64,000 bases of DNA, taken from the NCBI RefSeq assembly GCF_038024095.1, contig NZ_CP150668.1:2480001-2544000 (forward strand), given 5' to 3'. Positions 37,865 through 46,868 of this stretch are shown piece after piece. How positions within the stretch are numbered: the first letter of the stretch is position 1; the number at the start of each line of letters is the position of its first letter. The DNA is from Polaribacter tangerinus. Lineage in GTDB: Bacteria; Bacteroidota; Bacteroidia; Flavobacteriales; Flavobacteriaceae. Below the pieces are notes generated by a model, which saw nothing but the letters and a program-made list of their open reading frames with translations, did not search any database and was not told the DNA's origin. Both the position numbers and the translations under genes were made by a program.

Positions 37865-38406
37865 TGAAAGGAATCATATTTAGAGAATTTTTAGAATCTA
37901 TAGAACTTAACTATAGTCTTTCTGTTTTAGATACAGTAATTAGCAAAGCAAATTTACCGTCTGGCGCAGCTTACACTACTGTTGGTACCTATAGTTTTTC
38001 TGAAATGTTATTACTTTTAAATAGCCTGAGTAGCACTACAGGAAAATCGATAGATGATTTATTGTTAAGCTTCGGGCATCATTTTTTTGGTGTAGTTAAA
38101 AGAGATTACAGCTCGCTTCTAAAAAGTTATAAGAATGCCTTAGATATGATTTCATCCGTAGAAAGTCATATTCATATAGAGGTTAGAAAAATTTATCCGG
38201 ATGCAGAACTTCCTCATTTTAAAATTCTTGAATCATCAGATAACCGTTTAACAATGTTGTATAGTTCTAGTAGGGCAATGCATTATTTTGGTTTAGGTTA
38301 GATGGAAAAAGTATTTAATCATTTTAACGAAAAAGCAATTATAGAGCTAGAAAAGTTAAATGATAAAGGAACTTTAGTTAAATATTCGATTACAAAAAAA
38401 CAGTGA
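37864..38406 (+). pseudogene. H-NOX (heme nitric-oxide/oxygen-binding) sensor, interrupted by an in-frame TAG
   Basis: GTG start at 37864 gives MKGIIFREFLE. The H-NOX heme pocket is intact in the first part: proximal His104 in SHIHIEVRKIYPDAELPHF, and the YxSxR heme-propionate motif as Tyr133, Ser135, Arg137 (LYSSSRAM). After FGLG the frame meets TAG at 38299-38301 and then continues in frame (MEKVFNHFNEK, AIIELEKLNDKGTLVKYS) to TGA at 38404-38406. The joined length is 180 codons plus one stop, the family norm. The final TGA overlaps the kinase GTG (GTGA), as expected of the ancestral intact gene. An ATG directly follows the TAG and could allow reinitiation. By family, H-NOX binds NO and controls the partner kinase. 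Confidence 0.85.
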
Positions 38407-40385
38407 AAAAAGAAGAAGTTGACATATTAAAACGTGCTTTAGAGAGAGAAAAAAAAGCTCGAAAAGAAGCTGAAAAGATTTTAGAAACAAAATCTTTAGA
38501 GCTTTATAATACTACGTTGGCGTTAAAAAAAACCAATCAACAATTAGAAAAAAATATTTATGAGAATCAATCTCAAATAAAAGGTTTTTTTAAAAGTTTT
38601 AATGATGCTTTTGTACAAATAGACATTCATGGAAATGTAAAAAACATGAATAACAATGCTAGTGCTTTATTTGAATATGATTTAAGTAAAGAGTCTCTTA
38701 ATGTAGTAGATGTAATTTATAAAGAAGATTTTGACTATGCAATGAAATCTTTTAAAGAACTTTTGGCAAAAGGTTATTTTTCTAATTATACAGCAAGAAT
38801 TATTACCAAGAGTAAGCAAATTAAATAGGTTCATATTAATGCAAGTGTGGTTTACGATAAAGATAATAAACCACTTATAGCACAAGGAATTGTTAGAGAT
38901 ATTACTGGAGATAGATTAGCAGAGGAAAGTTTAAAAAAATCTGAAAGCAGACTTTACAATATTATTTCAAACTTAGAAACAGGAATTTTACTAGAAGATG
39001 AAGATGGCAAAATTGTTTTGACCAATTCTCAATTTTGTAAGTTGATTAATATTAAGTCAACACCAAAAGAATTGATTGGAAAAGATTGTTATGGGGAGTT
39101 TTTAAAAAGCAAAGATATTTTTAAAGATCCTACTTCTATTTTTAAGAGAATTGGAAATATTATATCAAAAAAAATTAAAACATTAGGAGAAGAAATAGTT
39201 TTAAAAGATGGTACTATTTTAGAAAGAGATTTTGTGCCAATTACTGTAAATAATGTTTATTATGGTCATTTGTGGTCATATAAAGATGTTACTTTAAATA
39301 GAAATTATTACAAGAGTTTAGAGATAGAAAAAGAAAAGTATCGCAGTACAATTGCCAATATGAATTTAGGTTTATTAGAAGTAGATTTAGACGATAAGAT
39401 AATTTTGGCAAATAACAGTTTTACCGAAATTTCTGGGTATTCTCAAGAAGAGTTACTAGGTAAAGTAGCTAGAGATTTACTGGCAGTAAGCGACCAAAAA
39501 GAGGTAATTAATAACGAAATACTAAAAAGAGAAAAAGGAAAATCGAATAAATACGAAATTACTATTTTAAACAAAGCAGGTAAAAAGAGAATATGGTTAG
39601 TTAGTGGTGCTCCAAATTATAATCTTAAAGGAGAATTAATTGGCTCTATTGGTATTCATTTAGATATTACAGATTTAAAAAACTTAGAGCAACAAAAAGC
39701 TCAAATGCTTCAAAAACTGGCCAGAAGTAATCAAGAATTAGAAGAATATGCACATATTGTTTCTCACGATTTAAAATCGCCATTAAGAAGTATTCATGCA
39801 CTTTTATCGTGGATAAAGCAAGATAATTTAACTCATTTCGATACTCAAACTTTGGGTAATTTTGACCTTTTGTTTAGAACTGTTGAAAAAATGGAGAGCT
39901 TAATTACCAATGTTTTAGAATACTCTAAAGTAAATGCTAATTCAGTATCTAACATTACGTTAGATTTAGATGAGTTGGTAAAAGATTGTATAGAAATTTT
40001 AATGATTCCTTCTCATATAGATGTTCGTATTATTAAAAAATTACCCTCAATTTATGCCGATAAAACAAAGATAAGGCAGTTGTTTCAGAATTTAATAAGC
40101 AATGCAGTTAAGTTCTCAGACAAGCAAAAAGGGTACATAGAAATAGATTATAAAGAGAAAGATGCGTTTTATGAATTTAGTATTCGTGATAACGGAATAG
40201 GTATAAAACAAAAACATTTTAAAAATATATTTAAGGTGTTTCAATCTTTAAACCCACAAAAACAATCTACAGGAATAGGACTATCAATTGTTAAAAAAGT
40301 GGTGCAAATATATGGTGGAGAGGTATGGTTAACCTCTACATTCGGAGAAGGAACAACTTTTTATTTTACGATTAGAAAAGAATAA
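38403..40385 (+). pseudogene. PAS sensor histidine kinase partner of H-NOX, interrupted by an in-frame TAG
   Basis: The joined frame is 660 codons. Residues 1-60 form a charged coiled coil (ALEREKKARKEAEKILETKS). PAS 1 covers about 62-175, PAS 2 about 178-300 and PAS 3 about 310-430. The H-box is VSHDLKSPLRS with His455, followed by an ATPase domain (LFQNLISNAVKFSD, DNGIGIKQKHF, TGIGLSIVKKVV). PAS 1 is cut by TAG at 38826-38828 between SKQIK and VHINASVVYD; the family usually has WV here, so TGG to TAG is the simplest change. The downstream piece could start at GTG 38847 and keeps PAS 2, PAS 3 and the kinase core, so residual kinase activity is possible. Its stop overlaps the HPt start (TAATG). 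Confidence 0.85.
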
Positions 40386-40702
40386 TGGAAACACCAAATT
40401 TAGAATATATCGATAAAATTGCTAACGGTAGTGAAATATTAAAAGCAAAAATTATAAAAATTGTTAGAGAAGAATTATCTTTGGACTCAGAAAAATACTA
40501 TGAGTTAAAAGATACTAAAGACCTCAAAAACTTTAAAGTATACATTCATAGGATAAAAAATAAAATGACTGTATTGGGGTTAATAGAATCTTATAAGATA
40601 GCAAGTAACTATGAAAAAAATATTGAAAATGTTACAGATGAAGAAAAGAAGTTTTTCGAAAATACACTCGCCCACATGATTGAATTCATTGATAATATTT
40701 AA
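40385..40702 (+). CDS. HPt phosphotransfer protein
   Basis: 105 residues of four-helix HPt type. Phosphoacceptor His55 lies in VYIHRIKNKMTVLGL. The start ATG shares a base with the kinase stop, so it is translationally coupled. It would carry phosphate from the kinase to one of the two receivers encoded in the operon (37457-37864 or 40714-41430). Confidence 0.85.
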   Translation: METPNLEYIDKIANGSEILKAKIIKIVREELSLDSEKYYELKDTKDLKNFKVYIHRIKNKMTVLGLIESYKIASNYEKNIENVTDEEKKFFENTLAHMIEFIDNI

Positions 40703-40713
40703 TTTTTCCCCCA

Positions 40714-41430
40714 ATGATGAAAGGTATAGTAATAGATGATGAGCTTCTTGCAAGAACAGTTTTAAAAGAGCTCGCAGCCCAGTTGCCAGACGTAACTATT
40801 GTTGCAGATTTTCCGAATGCAATGAGTGCCATAAAGTATTTGAATTCTAATGACGTAGATTTTATATTTTTAGATATTCACATGCCAGATTTTGATGGCT
40901 TCGATTTTTTAGAAAGTTTAAAAAAAACACCCAAAGTAGTACTTACCACCTCAGACGATCAACAAGCTTTAAAAGCTTTTAAATATAAATTTGTGGTAGA
41001 TTATATTCTTAAGCCACTAGAGTTAGATAGGTTTAAAGACTCTATCGACAAATTAAAATCTTTTATGATTGTAAAAGAGCGTAATGATGAGGTTAAAGAA
41101 GAAAAAAAGAATGTATATCAAGATTTTTTGTTTGTAAACGTAGACAAAAGATTGATAAAAATTACCTTTTCAGATATTCTTATCATCCAAGCAAGCAGAA
41201 ACTATATTCTTTTAAAAACAGCCAATCAAACATACAAAGTACATAGTCCTCTAAAAAAGATTTTAACAAAGTTGCCTCCTCAAGATTTTTTAAGAATCCA
41301 TAAGTCTTTTATCGTTAATTTAAATAGTGTTGTAGATATAGAAGACAACAGTATTTTAATTGGTAAAGAGGTTATTCCTGTAGGAAAAACATACAGAGCA
41401 AAACTAAAAAAGAGGCTCAACCTTTTATAA
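40714..41430 (+). CDS. LytTR-family response regulator
   Basis: 238 residues. The receiver domain (1-120) has GIVIDDELLA, phosphoacceptor Asp54 in FIFLDIHMPDFDGFD, TTSDD and YILKPLELDRF. The LytTR DNA-binding domain (about 140-238) has FLFVNVDKRLIKITFSDI, LIIQASRNYILLKT, FLRIHKSFIVNLNSVV and IPVGKTYRAKLKKRL. Two ATG codons (40714, 40717) are possible starts. It is the only DNA-binding output of the H-NOX relay seen here. The following non-coding region, with twin palindromes and a candidate small RNA, is a possible target. Confidence 0.9.
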   Translation: MMKGIVIDDELLARTVLKELAAQLPDVTIVADFPNAMSAIKYLNSNDVDFIFLDIHMPDFDGFDFLESLKKTPKVVLTTSDDQQALKAFKYKFVVDYILKPLELDRFKDSIDKLKSFMIVKERNDEVKEEKKNVYQDFLFVNVDKRLIKITFSDILIIQASRNYILLKTANQTYKVHSPLKKILTKLPPQDFLRIHKSFIVNLNSVVDIEDNSILIGKEVIPVGKTYRAKLKKRLNLL

Positions 41431-41491
41431 AGTTTCATATTTCTTTCTAAATCCCTTAAAGTACAATATTACGGTTCGTTGGTGTACAGAA

Positions 41492-41538
41492 AAGTATACT
41501 TTCGTCCAAATTTGTAAAATATATTTTCAAGTATACTT
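41492..41538. promoter_or_regulatory. Twin perfect palindromes AAGTATACTT
   Basis: AAGTATACTT, its own reverse complement, occurs at 41492-41501 and again at 41529-41538, 37 bp apart centre to centre. The second copy touches the -7 box TAAATTTG (41539-41546). This looks like a pair of operator sites for a dimeric regulator. A third copy at 54965-54974 inside a coding region is probably chance. Confidence 0.45.
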
Positions 41539-41806
41539 TAAATTTGCAGCATGTTAGGAAAGATACGAAAGTATCGGTTTTTGATTCTTAACTTCTTTTT
41601 AAGCTTACAGTTTTTAAAGAATGTAAAGAGTTAGTTATTTAAGTATAGTTGACAGGCTATTATAGATACCCCTTCTTATTAAGAAACTTTTATTTTAGTT
41701 TGTCAACTTTTAAAAATCCCCCAACTTTCCATACATAAATCCCCCAACTAATTAAAATTTCATCTTATCAAAAGCCCATTCTGAAGAGAATGGGCTTTTG
41801 ACTTTT
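41539..41806 (+). ncRNA. Candidate small RNA transcript (promoter to terminator), function unknown
   Basis: A -7 box TAAATTTG (41539-41546) and a strong hairpin terminator (41769-41800 plus T-run) bracket about 250 nt with no convincing gene. Inside, ATCCCCCAACT occurs twice (41716-41726 and 41739-41749), unusual C-rich tracts in such AT-rich DNA and probably single-stranded. A 27-codon frame (41551-41634) is too short to trust. The transcript is inferred; I see no known RNA family. Confidence 0.35.
41769..41806 (+). terminator. Rho-independent terminator in the glmM upstream region
   Basis: CAAAAGCCCATTCT (41769-41782) pairs perfectly over 14 bp with AGAATGGGCTTTTG (41787-41800), loop GAAG, followed by ACTTTTT. 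It ends either the candidate small RNA or read-through from the H-NOX operon. Confidence 0.8.
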
Positions 41807-41962
41807 TGTGGTAAGTTTTTTTCCTGTTTTTGTAAAAATATTAAATAATTTAATATTGTAATTCCTATCTAATTTTATACGGGTACCTTTAATAACACCT
41901 TTCTTTACACAATAAAACCACATTTTTTTTCTTTCAATAATTAGAAGTAGAAAAGAAACGAT

Positions 41963-41970
41963 TATCTTTG
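41963..41970 (+). promoter_or_regulatory. -7 box (TATCTTTG) of the phosphohexomutase gene
   Basis: A perfect TAnnTTTG match 19 bp before the ATG at 41990, implying a very short leader, common in this group. Confidence 0.6.
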
Positions 41971-41989
41971 TTTTGTATAAAAAGAAGAT

Positions 41990-43378
41990 ATGACCTTAAT
42001 AAAATCAATTTCAGGAATTAGAGGAACAATAGGTGGTAAACCATCAGAAAACTTAACCCCAATAGATGCTGTTAAATTTGCTGCAGCTTATGGGACTTTC
42101 ATCAAAAGCCGAAATGTATCTAAAGAGTCCCTAACTGTTGTAATAGGAAGAGATGCAAGAATTTCTGGTAAAATGATTGCTAGTTTGGTAGCAAATACAC
42201 TTGTTGGTCTAGGAATTAATGTAATCGATTTAGGGCTATCTACTACTCCTACAGTAGAGGTGGCTGTTCCATTAGAAAACGCAGACGGAGGTATCATACT
42301 AACTGCCTCACACAACCCAAAACAATGGAATGCTTTAAAGCTACTTAACGAAAAAGGAGAGTTTTTAAACGGACAAGAAGGAGAAAAGATTTTGGAGATA
42401 GCCGAAAATGAAGACCTTACTTTTGCTGAGGTCGATAATTTGGGGACTTACTCTAAAAACAATACGTATTTAGACAAACACATACAAGAAGTTTTAAATT
42501 TAGAATTGGTAGATGTAGATGCTATTAAAAATGCCAATTTTAAGGTGGTGGTTGATGGAGTAAATTCTACAGGAGGTATTTTTATTCCTGCACTATTAAA
42601 GGCTTTAAATGTAACTTGTGTAGAACTGTATTGTACACCAAACGGAGAATTTCCTCATAACCCAGAACCTCTTAAAGAGCACTTAACAGATATATCTGAA
42701 TTGGTTGTTAAAGAACAAGCAGATTTAGGAATTGTGGTAGATCCTGACGTAGATAGATTGGCTATTATTTCTGAAGATGGTTCTATGTTTGGCGAAGAGT
42801 ATACGTTGGTTGCCTGCGCAGATTATGTGTTGGGTAAGTTAGGTGGCGGAAACACTGTTTCTAATTTATCATCTTCAAGAGCGTTACGAGATGTAACCAA
42901 ACAACACGGAGGTAATTATACTGCAGCAGCAGTAGGAGAGGTTAATGTAGTTCAGAAAATGAAAGAAACCAATACTGTAATTGGAGGAGAGGGAAATGGA
43001 GGTATTATTTACCCTGCTTCTCATTATGGTAGAGATTCTTTAGTAGGAGTGGCCCTGTTTTTATCTCATTTAGCCAATAAAAAAGTTTCTTGTAAAACGT
43101 TAAGAGATAGTTATCCTAGTTATTACATGAGTAAAAATAAGATTGAATTAACACCGCAAATTAATGTTGATGCAATTTTAGAAACGATGGCTAAAAACTA
43201 TCAAAATGAAGAGGTTAACACTATAGATGGAGTAAAAATTGATTTTAAAAATAAATGGATTCATCTAAGAAAATCGAATACAGAGCCAATTATAAGAATA
43301 TACACCGAAGCTACATCTCAGAAGGATGCAGATGATTTGGCTGTTCGATTTATAAATGAAATTAAAGCAATTACTTAA
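41990..43378 (+). CDS. glmM: Phosphoglucosamine mutase / phosphohexomutase
   Basis: 462 residues of the alpha-D-phosphohexomutase family. Motifs: IKSISGIRGTIGG at the start, the active-site serine Ser107 in ILTASHNPKQWNALKL, the metal-binding loop VVDPDVDRLAI, the sugar-binding GGEGNGGIIYPASHYGRD and the phosphate-binding RKSNTEPIIRIYTEA. In Bacteroidota, this form with GGEGNGG and no separate glmM nearby is usually annotated GlmM (glucosamine 6-phosphate to glucosamine 1-phosphate for cell-wall precursors). Phosphomannomutase or phosphoglucomutase activity cannot be excluded. Confidence 0.82.
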   Translation: MTLIKSISGIRGTIGGKPSENLTPIDAVKFAAAYGTFIKSRNVSKESLTVVIGRDARISGKMIASLVANTLVGLGINVIDLGLSTTPTVEVAVPLENADGGIILTASHNPKQWNALKLLNEKGEFLNGQEGEKILEIAENEDLTFAEVDNLGTYSKNNTYLDKHIQEVLNLELVDVDAIKNANFKVVVDGVNSTGGIFIPALLKALNVTCVELYCTPNGEFPHNPEPLKEHLTDISELVVKEQADLGIVVDPDVDRLAIISEDGSMFGEEYTLVACADYVLGKLGGGNTVSNLSSSRALRDVTKQHGGNYTAAAVGEVNVVQKMKETNTVIGGEGNGGIIYPASHYGRDSLVGVALFLSHLANKKVSCKTLRDSYPSYYMSKNKIELTPQINVDAILETMAKNYQNEEVNTIDGVKIDFKNKWIHLRKSNTEPIIRIYTEATSQKDADDLAVRFINEIKAIT

Positions 43379-43389
43379 CATTTTGTGTA

Positions 43390-44856
43390 ATGAATTTAGA
43401 GCGTTATTTCAGTCAGTTTAGAGAAAATATAGTGGGTGTAGACCAAGTTTTTACATCACCTTTTGGAGAAAAAAAAATTATATATACAGATTGGACAGCT
43501 AGCGGACGATTATATCGTCCGATAGAAGAAAAATTGTTGCATAAATTCGGACCATTTGTTGCCAATACTCATACAGAAACCACTACGTCTGGTGCGGCAA
43601 TGACATTGGCATATCATGAAGCTCGAAAAATTATAAAAAAGCATGTAAATGCCAATGAAAATGATGTGCTAATTACAGCAGGATCTGGCATGACAGGTGT
43701 AGTTAATAAGTTTCAAAGAATTTTAGGACTCAAAGTTTCTGAAAGTTTACGAAATTATACGACTATTCCGGGAGCTCTAAAACCTATTGTTTTTATTTCA
43801 CACATGGAGCATCACTCTAATCAAACATCGTGGTTAGAGACTATTGCAGATGTTGTAGTAGTTCCTTGTGATGATGATGGTTTGTTGTGTTTAAAAAGCT
43901 TCGAAAAATGCATTCAAAAACACGAATATAGAGCCGTAAAAATTGCTTCAATTACCTCTTGTTCTAATGTTACTGGTATTAAAACCAATTACCACGAAGT
44001 AGCAAAATTAATTCATAAATACAACGGATTGTGTTTTGTAGATTTTGCTTGTTGTGCTCCTTATGTACCTATAAATATGCATCCGTCGGAGCCCGACGAA
44101 TATTTGGATGCTATTTTTTTCTCGCCTCACAAATTTTTAGGAGGTCCTGGCGCAGCGGGAGTTTTAGTATTTAATAAAAACTTATACAAAAATACCATTC
44201 CAGATAATCCTGGTGGCGGTACGGTTAGTTACACAAACCCTTGGGGACATCACGATTATTTTGAAGATGTAGAAACTAGAGAAGATGGCGGAACTCCGGC
44301 TTTTTTGCAAACGATAAAAATTGCCCTGGCAATTCAGCTAAAGGAGCAAATGGGAACTGATAAAATTAAAGAAAGAGAAGATGAAATTAACAAGGTAGTT
44401 TTCGAAACTTTAGAGAGTTTAGAAGGTGTACATATTTTAGCGCCTAAGCAAAAAAATAGATTGAGTATTTTTTCGTTCTATTTCGAAAAATATCATTTCA
44501 ATTTGGTGGTTAAACTTCTAAACGATCGTTTTGGTATTCAAACCAGAGGTGGCTGTTCTTGTGCAGGAACTTATGGTCATTTTTTATTAAATGTAGATGA
44601 AGAAACTTCTCATAAAATAAAAGATGAAATATTGCAAGGCTGCAATACAAAAAAACCGGGCTGGGTAAGACTTTCTTTACACCCAACAGTAAGTTCAGAA
44701 GAACTACATTTTATTTGCAATTCCCTTAAAGAGTTGGCAAATAATATAGAAAGTTGGTCTAAAGATTATGTTTATCATCCCGTAAAAAACGATTATACAC
44801 ATAAAACAATAGCACCAATAGAGCAAAGTTTGGTAAAAGATTGGTTCGAATTATAA
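43390..44856 (+). CDS. PLP-dependent aminotransferase class V (cysteine-desulfurase-like)
   Basis: 488 residues, fold type I. The PLP lysine is Lys248 in IFFSPHKFLGGPGAAG. Other family elements are TTTSGAAMTLAYHEARKII, HMEHHSNQTSWLE, FVDFACCAPYVPI and the C-terminal block RFGIQTRGGCSCAGTYGH. That last block has a cysteine where desulfurases carry their catalytic loop Cys, but the context does not show a sulfur-relay partner. It begins 11 bp after the phosphohexomutase stop. Its end overlaps the convergent acyltransferase by 6 bp. The substrate is unknown. Confidence 0.8.
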   Translation: MNLERYFSQFRENIVGVDQVFTSPFGEKKIIYTDWTASGRLYRPIEEKLLHKFGPFVANTHTETTTSGAAMTLAYHEARKIIKKHVNANENDVLITAGSGMTGVVNKFQRILGLKVSESLRNYTTIPGALKPIVFISHMEHHSNQTSWLETIADVVVVPCDDDGLLCLKSFEKCIQKHEYRAVKIASITSCSNVTGIKTNYHEVAKLIHKYNGLCFVDFACCAPYVPINMHPSEPDEYLDAIFFSPHKFLGGPGAAGVLVFNKNLYKNTIPDNPGGGTVSYTNPWGHHDYFEDVETREDGGTPAFLQTIKIALAIQLKEQMGTDKIKEREDEINKVVFETLESLEGVHILAPKQKNRLSIFSFYFEKYHFNLVVKLLNDRFGIQTRGGCSCAGTYGHFLLNVDEETSHKIKDEILQGCNTKKPGWVRLSLHPTVSSEELHFICNSLKELANNIESWSKDYVYHPVKNDYTHKTIAPIEQSLVKDWFEL

Positions 44857-45741
44857 GAACTCTTTTGGTACTTTATCTCTATGTTTAAAGCGTTTGTGAG
44901 ACCATAAATAGAATGCTGGTTGCGCTAAAATATTTTTTTCTGTAAGAGAGGTATATTTATCGGTAATTTGGTAGTTATCAAAACTTTTTGGAGTATCGGT
45001 AATTAATTGAAATGTGGTTTCGTAATAGCCTCTTTTTACTTTTTTGCTAACATAGTTTATTACCACTAAATCAAATCTTTTAGAAAGCATTTCTGCACCC
45101 GTATGCACAGGTACTTTTACATTAAAAAAGTTTCTCCAATAATAGGTTTTGTGTGGTTGTGGAGATTGGTCGCTTAGTAAAATATATAAGCCTTGTATAT
45201 TTTCAGAAAAGTTTTTTTGCATCCCTTTAATCATGTCTGAAGTTTTAAAACCTTTAACGCCAAATTTTTCTCTAGAGCTTCTTACTTTTTTCTCGAAATA
45301 TTTATTGTTTAGCTTTGTATAGGCACCAAAACAGTCTATATCGATCACCTTACCTAAACTGGTAGACCACTCCCAATTTGCTTGGTGTGCACCTACTAAG
45401 GCAATACTTTTTCCTTGTTTTGCAAAATTATTAACCAGCTCTGGGTTCTTATATCGATACCTTTTTAGAATCTCATTTTCAGAAATAGAAAAAGCTTTTA
45501 CACTTTCCATCATCAAATCCATTAAATGTTTAAAAAACTTTTTACGAATATTGTAAAGCTCTTCTATTGATTTTTCTGGAAAAGCCAGTTGTAAATTTTC
45601 TAAAACTACTTTTTTACGATATCCAAAAACATAGAAAATCAGCAGGTAAAAAATATCAGATTTTAGGTATAAAACTCTCATTGGTAGTTTAGAAAGTAAC
45701 CAAATAAAAGGATAAGAAATTGCGAAAATTAAAAATTGCAT
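44851..45741 (-). CDS. LpxL/HtrB-like lipid A acyltransferase
   Basis: 296 residues with an N-terminal membrane helix (LIFAISYPFIWLLSKLPM). The acyltransferase HX4E motif is in ALVGAHQANWEWS; NKYFEKKVRSSREKFGVKGF and YILLSDQSPQPHKTYYWRNF, with TGAEMLSKRF, are the other lipid A acyltransferase blocks. It is expected to add a secondary acyl chain to lipid A precursors at the inner membrane. It is divergent from the rhomboid gene. Confidence 0.87.
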   Translation of the reverse strand: MQFLIFAISYPFIWLLSKLPMRVLYLKSDIFYLLIFYVFGYRKKVVLENLQLAFPEKSIEELYNIRKKFFKHLMDLMMESVKAFSISENEILKRYRYKNPELVNNFAKQGKSIALVGAHQANWEWSTSLGKVIDIDCFGAYTKLNNKYFEKKVRSSREKFGVKGFKTSDMIKGMQKNFSENIQGLYILLSDQSPQPHKTYYWRNFFNVKVPVHTGAEMLSKRFDLVVINYVSKKVKRGYYETTFQLITDTPKSFDNYQITDKYTSLTEKNILAQPAFYLWSHKRFKHRDKVPKEFL

Positions 45742-45825
45742 ACGTTGTTTTTAGAAGTACAAATATCGCATATAAATTTAAAATGAAAAGAGTTATTAAT
45801 ACTTGCTTTTTAGTATGTTTGTCTT

Positions 45826-46482
45826 ATGGGATTAAACATACATCAAATAGTACTTATCATAATTATAGCCAATGTATTGGTGTCAATGAAAGGTTTTAGC
45901 GATTATTCTTTTTTAAATAAATACAAGTTTCAAGTTCAAAAAGTGCTTCAAGGAGAAAAAATAAGAATGCTTACTTCTGGTTTTTTGCACGTAAATTTGC
46001 CTCATTTACTATTTAATATGTATGCACTTTATCTTTTTGGTAATATTGTGGTAAATGTTTTAGGGACTTCTAATTTTTTAATTATTTATCTAGGAAGTTT
46101 ATTATTTGGTAGTTTATACACTTTAAGGTATCATAAAAATGATGCTTATTACTCTGCTGTTGGTGCGTCAGGGGCTGTTTCGGGTATTATATATGCATCT
46201 ATATTGCTGTACCCAAGTATGAGTTTATACTTGTTTTTTATTCCCATTCCTATTCCTGGTTATATTTTTGGTGTTGGCTATTTGTTATATTCTATTTACG
46301 GTATGAAAAAGCAGTTGGGCAACGTTGGGCACGCAGCACATTTAGGTGGTGCAATGGGAGGTTTTTTAATTACCTTGCTGTTAAACCCTATACTATTTAA
46401 AGTCAATTTACTTTTAGTAATTGCTTTGGCAGTGCCAATTATTTTAGTGTTGGTTTTTGAAAGTAAATTAAAAAATCACTAA
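45826..46482 (+). CDS. Rhomboid-family intramembrane serine protease
   Basis: 218 residues with about six membrane helices. The catalytic serine is in the GxSG motif (YSAVGASGAVSGIIYASI) and the catalytic histidine in GNVGHAAHLGGAMGGF. The early loop MLTSGFLHVNLPHLLFNMYA is the rhomboid HxxxHLxxNM-like signature. No cytoplasmic accessory domain. Substrate unknown. Confidence 0.9.
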   Translation: MGLNIHQIVLIIIIANVLVSMKGFSDYSFLNKYKFQVQKVLQGEKIRMLTSGFLHVNLPHLLFNMYALYLFGNIVVNVLGTSNFLIIYLGSLLFGSLYTLRYHKNDAYYSAVGASGAVSGIIYASILLYPSMSLYLFFIPIPIPGYIFGVGYLLYSIYGMKKQLGNVGHAAHLGGAMGGFLITLLLNPILFKVNLLLVIALAVPIILVLVFESKLKNH

Positions 46483-46550
46483 ATCTTTAAAAGAGATAGG
46501 CATACAAGTTTCTTTACCATTTTTTCAGAAAAATACATTTCTTTAAGAGT

Positions 46551-46577
46551 ATTATTATTATTATTATTATTATTATT
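46551..46577. repeat. (ATT)9 microsatellite
   Basis: Nine perfect ATT units lie between the rhomboid gene and the tRNA-Gly terminator. Outside any gene. Such tracts are prone to length change. Confidence 0.95.
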
Positions 46578-46617
46578 CAATTAGTTTTTAATTGAAGAGG
46601 AAAATTTTTCACAAAAA

Positions 46618-46646
46618 AAAAGACTTCATAAATTATGAAGTCTTTT
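46618..46646 (-). terminator. Terminator of the tRNA-Gly gene
   Basis: AAAAGACTTCATAA (46618-46631) and TTATGAAGTCTTTT (46633-46646) form a long stem. On the minus strand it starts 1 nt after the tRNA end and is followed by a T-run. Confidence 0.8.
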
Positions 46647-46647
46647 G

Positions 46648-46720
46648 AGCGAAAGACCAGGTTCGAACTGGCGACATTCAGCTTGGAAGGCTGACGCTCT
46701 ACCAACTGAGCTACTTTCGC
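46648..46720 (-). tRNA. tRNA-Gly (anticodon TCC)
   Basis: 73 nt read on the minus strand. Acceptor stem GCGAAAG/CTTTCGC, D arm GCTC-AGTTGGTA-GAGC, anticodon arm TCAGC-CTTCCAA-GCTGA with anticodon TCC, T arm GCCAG-TTCGAAC-CTGGT and discriminator T. CCA is not encoded. A terminator follows directly. Confidence 0.97.
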
Positions 46721-46868
46721 ATGGTAAAGAGCTGCAAATATAATATGATTTTTAACATTTACAATGCTTTTTTTATAAAAAAGATGCTTTCTTGTAAAGG
46801 ATACTTATAATGAAATGATTAGCAAATAAAAAAGTATTAAAAAGTAGGGTGGAAGTAAAAAATTACAC

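Noticed and set aside
37864..40385. Amber recoding (a 21st amino acid or readthrough) to explain the two TAG codons
   Set aside because: One base change explains each, the third interrupted gene has TAA, other genes here end normally in TAG (for example the receiver gene at 37864), and no known Bacteroidota recoding system fits. Kept only as an alternative to test.
41551..41634. 27-codon frame after the TAAATTTG box
   Set aside because: Too short and leaderless; the basic, hydrophobic composition could be chance. Treated as part of a candidate small RNA.
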